Assembly (NCBI GenBank): GCA_963757945.1
Contig: CAVWTN010000002.1
Span: 1,240,001-1,304,000, forward strand
From: CAVWTN01 sp963757945
GTDB lineage: Bacteria; Vulcanimicrobiota; Vulcanimicrobiia; Vulcanimicrobiales; Vulcanimicrobiaceae
Direction of reading: 5' to 3'
Length of the DNA stretch: 64,000 nt
Numbering within the stretch: the stretch's first letter is position 1; each line of letters starts with the position of its first letter. Under the pieces are notes generated by a model that saw nothing but the letters and a program-made list of their open reading frames with translations, was not told the DNA's origin and did not search any database. The position numbers and the translations under genes were made by a program. Shown here one piece after another: positions 59,109 to 64,000 of this stretch.

Positions 59109-59154
59109 TGGACTGATGGTTCCCACAGGTAGGGCCTCGCGACCTCTCCTATCC

Positions 59155-59178
59155 ACAGGCGAGTTTTCGCTTGCCTGT
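59155..59178. other. Inverted repeat in the minC/M48 divergent region
   Basis: ACAGGCGAG (59155-59163) pairs with CTTGCCTGT (59170-59178) over nine positions with one G-T, around a TTTTCG loop. It lies between the divergent starts and could be an operator or a leader hairpin. Confidence 0.4.
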
Positions 59179-59283
59179 CTCGCTTACTCCGGCGCGCCGG
59201 GCGCGTCGCGAGCGGAAAATGAAGCAAACGGACCCGCTCGCGCGTACATCGAACGTAGCCGACTCCGTAACACGAGGAGCCCA

Positions 59284-61296
59284 ATGTTTCGCCGCCTGCT
59301 GACGCTCGTGCTCGCCTGCTCGTTGCTCCTTTCCAGCGTCCCTCCCGCGCCGGCGGGCGCCGTTTCGACGCAGACGGAGATCCAGGCCGGCAAAGAACAG
59401 GACAAGCAGATCGTCGAGGAGTCCTCGATCGTCACGGACCCCTTGCTCAACGCGTGGGTGGGCGACGTCACCCAAAGACTTTGGGCGCAGGTCGCGCGCA
59501 AGGACGTTCCTTACAACGCCAAGATCCTCGACGTCACCGACATCAACGCGTTCAACACGCTCGGCGGTTATCTGTACGTTAACGAAGGCTTGCTCGACTT
59601 CGTGCAATCGGACGACGAACTCGCCGGCATCCTCGGCCACGAGACCGGCCACAACGAACGCCGCCACGGCGTGACCTTTCAAGCGAAGGCACAGGCGATC
59701 GATCTGCTCTTCGGCCTCGCCTCGCTGTTCTCGCCGTTCCTCTACCGTTTCGGCCAACTCGCCGAGGCCGGCGCGCTCGCGAAGATCTCGCGCGTGCAGG
59801 AACTCCAAGCCGATCAATACGGGCTGATGCTGATGTCCCGCGCCGGTTACGACCCCGACGCCATGGTCTCGGTGATGCGTCATCTCGGCGCGCTCGAGGG
59901 CCACGAAAGCGGCGTCGACAAATACCTGGCCGACCATCCCGGGATCCAGGATCGCATCGCGCATCTCGTCGGTTACGAACAACTCGATCCGACCAAACGC
60001 ACCACCGACCAGATCCTCGTGCAAGCCGTTCACGATCAAGAGACGGCTCGGTACAACATCGCGGCGATGAAGTTCACGACGGTGCTCAAGTCCGAGCCCG
60101 GCAACGCGATCGCGCTCCTGCATCTCGGGCAGACGCAGATCGCGCTCGGACAAACCTCCAAGAGCGAGCAAACCCTTGCGGAAGCGGCGGCGAAGGGCTC
60201 GCCGGAAACGCGCACGGCGGCGCTCGAGAACATTCGCAGCTTGCGCGAGAGCCAAACGAAATTCACGCTGCTTCGGCCGAATCTCGTGCCGTTGCGCCAG
60301 CAACTCGAAGATGCGAACAATCGCGAAGCGCAGGCCGTCGCCGCCATCGCGACGCGGCACGACTCCGGCCGCGACTTGCTCAAGGCGGTCGAGGGACGGA
60401 TGCAGAGCATCGGCTACGAGATCCCCGATTTCAGCCGCATCCAAGTCCACAAGGGCAGCCGAATCGAGGCGATCGAGAAGAACCTGATCTACATGAGCCG
60501 CTCGATCGATACGTCGTACGGCAAATCGGCCGAGGCGATCGGCGGCGTCGGATCGCTCGAAAAGAACAAAGAGGGCGGGCTCGTCAAGGAGAACGCCGAC
60601 ATCCTCAAGGAGCTCGGCGAACCCCTGAAGCTCGATCCCGTGCCGCCGCAGTCTCTGGCGATGCTGCCGAGCTATCCGCGGATGTTCGCGGACATGGAGT
60701 TGACCGACGGCGACATGATTCGCGCGCTCGATACCGCACGCTCGTCGCTCGCGCTCCTGGACGTCGGCCTTGGCGATCTCGACGCATTGCTGAAGAAGCT
60801 CTCCGCTTCGCGCATCGATTTCGGCGGAGACCTTTCCCAGCTCGATTACGACGCGCTCGCGCCGCAGATCGCCAAAGCGAGCGAATCGCTCTCCAAGGCG
60901 GCGGTCGCCGGCTCCCAAGCGGCGCAAGTCTACAACCTCGCGCGCTCGCGGCAGCTGCAGACCCGCATCACGATGACCGGCGTCGGCTATCCGCAAGATC
61001 GCTATGCGACCCTGCAGCGCGCGTTGATGGTGCGCGTCAAGAATTCAGGGCTCGATTTCGACACGATGCTGCACGAGAACCTCACGCCCGGCGAGGTTGC
61101 CGCGGCGGCGATCGTCGCCGCCGACACGAACACGACCCCGGCGGCGGTCCTCGCTGAAGCGAAGGCCACGCAGCGGCGCATCATCGACGTCGCCAACGCG
61201 CGGGGAATGCACGCGAAAGCGCTCGAAATCTTTTTGGGACTCGTCTACCTCGACTACGTCGACGATCCCGAAAAGGAAGCGCACGGGCATTCCTGA
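59284..61296 (+). CDS. M48 metalloprotease with TPR-like region (BepA-like)
   Basis: A 670-residue exported protease. A signal peptide (1-26) precedes the M48 domain with His119-Glu-Thr-Gly-His123 and a third ligand Glu in 'ELQADQYG' (about 178). TPR-like helices follow from about 255, then a helical region to the end. ATG 59284 has GAGGAG 7 bases upstream. BepA-type proteases survey outer-membrane or envelope proteins. The long C-terminal part (about 300 residues) has no recognised match. Confidence 0.9.
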   Translation: MFRRLLTLVLACSLLLSSVPPAPAGAVSTQTEIQAGKEQDKQIVEESSIVTDPLLNAWVGDVTQRLWAQVARKDVPYNAKILDVTDINAFNTLGGYLYVNEGLLDFVQSDDELAGILGHETGHNERRHGVTFQAKAQAIDLLFGLASLFSPFLYRFGQLAEAGALAKISRVQELQADQYGLMLMSRAGYDPDAMVSVMRHLGALEGHESGVDKYLADHPGIQDRIAHLVGYEQLDPTKRTTDQILVQAVHDQETARYNIAAMKFTTVLKSEPGNAIALLHLGQTQIALGQTSKSEQTLAEAAAKGSPETRTAALENIRSLRESQTKFTLLRPNLVPLRQQLEDANNREAQAVAAIATRHDSGRDLLKAVEGRMQSIGYEIPDFSRIQVHKGSRIEAIEKNLIYMSRSIDTSYGKSAEAIGGVGSLEKNKEGGLVKENADILKELGEPLKLDPVPPQSLAMLPSYPRMFADMELTDGDMIRALDTARSSLALLDVGLGDLDALLKKLSASRIDFGGDLSQLDYDALAPQIAKASESLSKAAVAGSQAAQVYNLARSRQLQTRITMTGVGYPQDRYATLQRALMVRVKNSGLDFDTMLHENLTPGEVAAAAIVAADTNTTPAAVLAEAKATQRRIIDVANARGMHAKALEIFLGLVYLDYVDDPEKEAHGHS

Positions 61297-62294
61297 TGGC
61301 AACGATGGGCGCAGCGACGACCGACATCCTGACGCAAGTCCGGCGGCTGGTGGCGGCGCAAGCCGCGGGGACCGAAACCCGCCGGCCGTTCCGCTTCTTC
61401 TTGTGCGGCGATCCGGCGCTGGTCTCCGACCTGCGCGCAACCTTGCTGTGGGGCCAAGACGGCGCCTTCGTCCCGCTCGACGCGGCGGCGACGATCGAGA
61501 CGCTCGATCCGAGCCGGCCGGCCGTCGTCACGAGCGACGCCCGCTGCGTGATCTTCCTCGGGCGCGCCGGCGACGCCGAAGGCGCGCGGCTCGACCTGCT
61601 CGCCAAACTCGGCCTGCCGCTGTTCGTGGTCACCGTCGACGCCGCGGCCGAACCCCAGATGCCTCTGATCGCGCCGGCCGCCGGAAAACAGGGCGACTAC
61701 GTGGTCCCGGGCCTGGATCGCGAGGCGCTGCGCAGCCGGCTCTTTCCGCATCTCATCGACTGTTGTAAAGGGATCGAGGTCGCCGTCGGCCGGCGCCTGC
61801 CGGCCCTGCGCGAGACGGTCGCCGCGAAGCTGACCCGCGATGCCGCTTCGAACGCGCTCAAGATCGCTGCGGCGAGCGCCGTCATCGATCACGTTCCGAT
61901 CCTCGGGCTGGCCCTGGGCGCCGTCGCCTCGGCCGGCGACATGGTCGCGATCACCGCGATCCAAGTCTCGCTCTTGATGAACATCGGGGCCGCCTACGGC
62001 AAGGATCCCGATATGGCGAGCGTCTGGGAGATGCTGCCGATCGTCGGCGGGGGCCTGGGCTGGCGGGCGCTGGCGCGCGAACTCTCGGGTTTCATTCCGA
62101 TCGCGGGGATCGCCATCAAGGGCGCGATCGCTTTCGCCGGGACGATCGTTGTCGGCGAGGGGATCACGTTCTTCTACGAACACGGCAGCCACATGTCCAA
62201 AGCGCAGGCCGCGACGATTTACGAAGAGACCAAACGCGCGGCGACATCGCTCGCGCACGAGTTCAGCGCGCGCTTCATCCGCCGCGACCGTTAG
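61296..62294 (+). CDS. DUF697/YcjF-like membrane protein
   Basis: A 332-residue protein. Its ATG overlaps the previous stop (TGATG), so the pair is coupled. Residues about 1-165 form an alpha/beta region without a P-loop. From about 185 hydrophobic helices match DUF697 ('ASAVIDHVPILGLALGAVAS', 'DMVAITAIQVSLLMNIGAAYG'). Function is unknown. Its stop overlaps the convergent RDD gene. Confidence 0.8.
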   Translation: MATMGAATTDILTQVRRLVAAQAAGTETRRPFRFFLCGDPALVSDLRATLLWGQDGAFVPLDAAATIETLDPSRPAVVTSDARCVIFLGRAGDAEGARLDLLAKLGLPLFVVTVDAAAEPQMPLIAPAAGKQGDYVVPGLDREALRSRLFPHLIDCCKGIEVAVGRRLPALRETVAAKLTRDAASNALKIAAASAVIDHVPILGLALGAVASAGDMVAITAIQVSLLMNIGAAYGKDPDMASVWEMLPIVGGGLGWRALARELSGFIPIAGIAIKGAIAFAGTIVVGEGITFFYEHGSHMSKAQAATIYEETKRAATSLAHEFSARFIRRDR

Positions 62295-63046
62295 AGGGCG
62301 CGTTCCACCAACAGGGCGAGCAGCGTGTCGTCGTCGAGATGCTCGTAGTTCGCCGCGAGCTTGGGCCGAATCGGGCGCGCGATTTGCGCCGCGAGGTCGG
62401 TGCGCGCTCGCACACTCAAGCTCGCGCGCCGCGCGACGTAGCGCCTGATCAGATCGCGCTCGGCAGGCGAGAGGTCGCGGACGACGGCATCGCCGGGCCG
62501 TTCTTCCGCGTACGCGCCGACGACGTTCTCGCGCTCGAAGCGCTGATCTCGCACGACGATCGTTCCGGCGGCCATGTCTCCCAACCGCCGGTTCTGCGGC
62601 GAGAGCAGCGTGCTGATTGCGGAGACCGCGTAGAACCCTAAGCCGAATTCGAGAACGCGCACGAGATTGCGGATGACGCTGCTCGTGAAATCGAGCGGAA
62701 AGCCCCCGTCGCGCACCACGCGAATCCCGAGCAGGCGTTTCCCGGGCGTGCGCCCTTCCCACAGCCATTCAAAGACGATGAAGTAGCCGAAAAACAGCAT
62801 GAACGCGACGAAGATCGCGAGCGCGAGTTCGATCGCTTGCGCCGTCTTTGAAGCGGCCGCCGAGGAAAGCAGCCTGCCGCCCCCGATGCTCGACTCGGTC
62901 CACACCAGGATCAGCAGCAGCGAAAGGGCGGCAGCGAGCTGGATCGAGAGGTCGATGAACACCGCGAAGAAGCGGCTGCCGAGCCCCGCGAGCTCGTAGT
63001 GGAACGTGATGCTTTCGCCCGTTGCGACCTCGACCGAGCGTTCCAT
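62291..63046 (-). CDS. RDD-family membrane protein
   Basis: A 251-residue protein with three to four membrane segments. 'GLGSRFFAVFIDLSIQLAAA' contains the Arg-Asp pair that names the family, and 'GRTPGKRLLGIRVVRDGG' follows. The C-terminal about 100 residues are cytosolic. It is divergent from a SpoIIM gene, a common arrangement with MoxR/DUF58 genes. Confidence 0.9.
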   Translation of the reverse strand: MERSVEVATGESITFHYELAGLGSRFFAVFIDLSIQLAAALSLLLILVWTESSIGGGRLLSSAAASKTAQAIELALAIFVAFMLFFGYFIVFEWLWEGRTPGKRLLGIRVVRDGGFPLDFTSSVIRNLVRVLEFGLGFYAVSAISTLLSPQNRRLGDMAAGTIVVRDQRFERENVVGAYAEERPGDAVVRDLSPAERDLIRRYVARRASLSVRARTDLAAQIARPIRPKLAANYEHLDDDTLLALLVERAL

Positions 63047-63139
63047 CTTACGCCGGCACTCGCTGCGAAGCCATTGCAGCGTGTTTCACGCCGCCGGCGC
63101 AACTCGCCTGTCCCCGGGAAATCACGCCCCCCGGGGCGC

Positions 63140-64000
63140 ATGTGTGCACGCATGCGCGAACGGAGCTTCGTGGTGCGGCGGCAGGAGGGCTGGGAACGCC
63201 TGGAAGCGCTGCTTGCGCTCGCCGATCGGCGGGGTCTGCGGGCGTTCGATGCGGAGCAGCTCACGGAACTCGGCCGGCGCTACCGCGCCACGACCTCCGA
63301 TCTCGCGACCGCGCGCAGCCGCGCGTATTCGCCGAATCTCGTCGGCTACATCAACCGGCTTACGGCCCGCGCGCATGCGTACGTCTACGCCGGCAACGAT
63401 CGCGGCGGCTGGGACCGGCTCGCGACGTTCTTCGCAGCGACGTTTCCGCGCGAGGTTCGTGCTTCGTGGAAAACGATCGGCGTGTGCACGGCGGTCTTCC
63501 TGGTCGCGACGCTCGTCTCGTATTGGCTCGTCGCGCAGCGCCCGCTCAACGTTTACGCGCTCTTGCCGAGCAGCCAGATTCCGTTGATCCGCAGGAGCCT
63601 GCACGATTCGAACTTCGCGTTCGATGCCACGGTCGCGCCCGCTATGTCGTCGTACATCATCACGAACAACATCCGGGTGGCGGCGATCGCTTTCGCGGGC
63701 GGCATGACCGGCGGCATCGTCACGCTGTGGGAGATCCTCAACAACGGTCTGATGCTCGGCGGCCTCGGCGCGCTCTTCGCGCAGAAGGGCTTCGGCCTCG
63801 ATTTCTGGGCGACGATCGCGCCGCACGGCGTGATCGAACTCTCCGCGATCCAACTCGCCGGCAGCGCGGGGTTGCTGCTGGCCGGAGCGATCCTCGCGCC
63901 TGGACGGCTGCGCCGCATCGACGCGCTCAAACGGAACGCGCGCCGCGCCGGGACGCTGATCAGCGGAGTCGCCGCGATGCTCGTCGTCGCCGGAACGATC
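63140..64000 (+). CDS. SpoIIM-family (DUF95) membrane protein, truncated by window end
   Basis: An open frame of 287 codons that runs past 64000. An N-terminal cytosolic helical part ('SFVVRRQEGWERLEALLAL', 'ELGRRYRATTSDLATARSRA') leads to membrane helices with 'FAGGMTGGIVTLWEILNNGL', a SpoIIM signature. ATG 63140 or 63152 is the start. It is partnered with the divergent RDD gene; roles in sporulation are not implied outside Firmicutes. Confidence 0.88.
   Translation, partial: MCARMRERSFVVRRQEGWERLEALLALADRRGLRAFDAEQLTELGRRYRATTSDLATARSRAYSPNLVGYINRLTARAHAYVYAGNDRGGWDRLATFFAATFPREVRASWKTIGVCTAVFLVATLVSYWLVAQRPLNVYALLPSSQIPLIRRSLHDSNFAFDATVAPAMSSYIITNNIRVAAIAFAGGMTGGIVTLWEILNNGLMLGGLGALFAQKGFGLDFWATIAPHGVIELSAIQLAGSAGLLLAGAILAPGRLRRIDALKRNARRAGTLISGVAAMLVVAGTI

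Noticed and set aside
1..64000. CRISPR arrays, tRNA and rRNA genes, complete insertion sequences
   Set aside because: No regular spaced repeats, no recognisable cloverleaf or rRNA signature stretches and no transposase gene were found by reading.

Overview
The window is a GC-rich bacterial chromosome segment that is densely coded on both strands and has almost no repetitive or phage DNA. I see no rRNA, tRNA, CRISPR array or complete insertion sequence. The gene content fits a free-living, rod-shaped, respiring bacterium: minCDE with rodA, ftsEX, a UbiD/UbiA quinone pair, an RNase E/G, a SigB-type stress sigma factor with partner-switching regulators, and SOS boxes of the CGAAC-N4-GTTCG type found in Gram-positive-like lineages. 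I suspect an Eremiobacterota/Vulcanimicrobiota-like or neighbouring candidate phylum, but that is an impression and not shown by the sequence.

Layout. 1-5.2 kb: secreted lipoproteins, a phage-tail-collar protein coupled to an acetyltransferase, and two small conserved proteins. 5.2-9.0 kb: a tightly overlapping UbiD decarboxylase / UbiA prenyltransferase / periplasmic binding protein operon. 9.0-11.6 kb (minus strand): a compact unit of 47-aa peptide, GntR regulator, ABC ATPase, permease and 49-aa peptide behind one operator-promoter. 11.6-15.6 kb: a photolyase-like protein with its two domains in reversed order, a quinone oxidoreductase, a Rieske protein and AlkA. 15.6-35.1 kb: an MFS pump, then imuA, imuB and dnaE2 (the SOS mutasome) dispersed over 14-18 kb. 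Each has its own TTGACA-like promoter with a LexA-type palindrome in the 17-bp spacer. Between them lie a VapBC module, a secreted DUF11-type protein, a degenerate GGDEF protein, a glycosyltransferase, a partner-switching stress module (two RsbW-like kinases, a SigB-type sigma, a STAS antagonist and a SpoIIE/PP2C phosphatase) and a frameshifted RelE-like toxin gene.

35-43.7 kb: a Dyp peroxidase, a CHRD-like secreted protein, a dienelactone hydrolase, an SbcD-like nuclease with a YhaN-like SMC ATPase, a peroxiredoxin and an acyl-CoA dehydrogenase. 43.7-49.4 kb: ftsE, ftsX, an EnvC-like M23 hydrolase and two consecutive S41 (Ctp) proteases, which form a cell-wall remodelling operon. 49.4-59.1 kb: a CHAD protein, then on the minus strand minC, two different minD genes in tandem, minE, rodA, an RNase E/G with a very long basic tail and a HAD phosphatase. 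59.3-64 kb: an M48 protease, a DUF697 protein, an RDD protein and the start of a SpoIIM-family protein that runs off the end.

The most unusual items are the dispersed SOS mutasome with apparently leaderless starts, the palindromic MITE-like element read through in frame inside dnaE2, the permuted photolyase, the tandem minD pair, the small-peptide/GntR/ABC unit, a candidate structured leader RNA before the degenerate GGDEF gene, and the RelE-like gene broken by a single +1 shift at a TGA.
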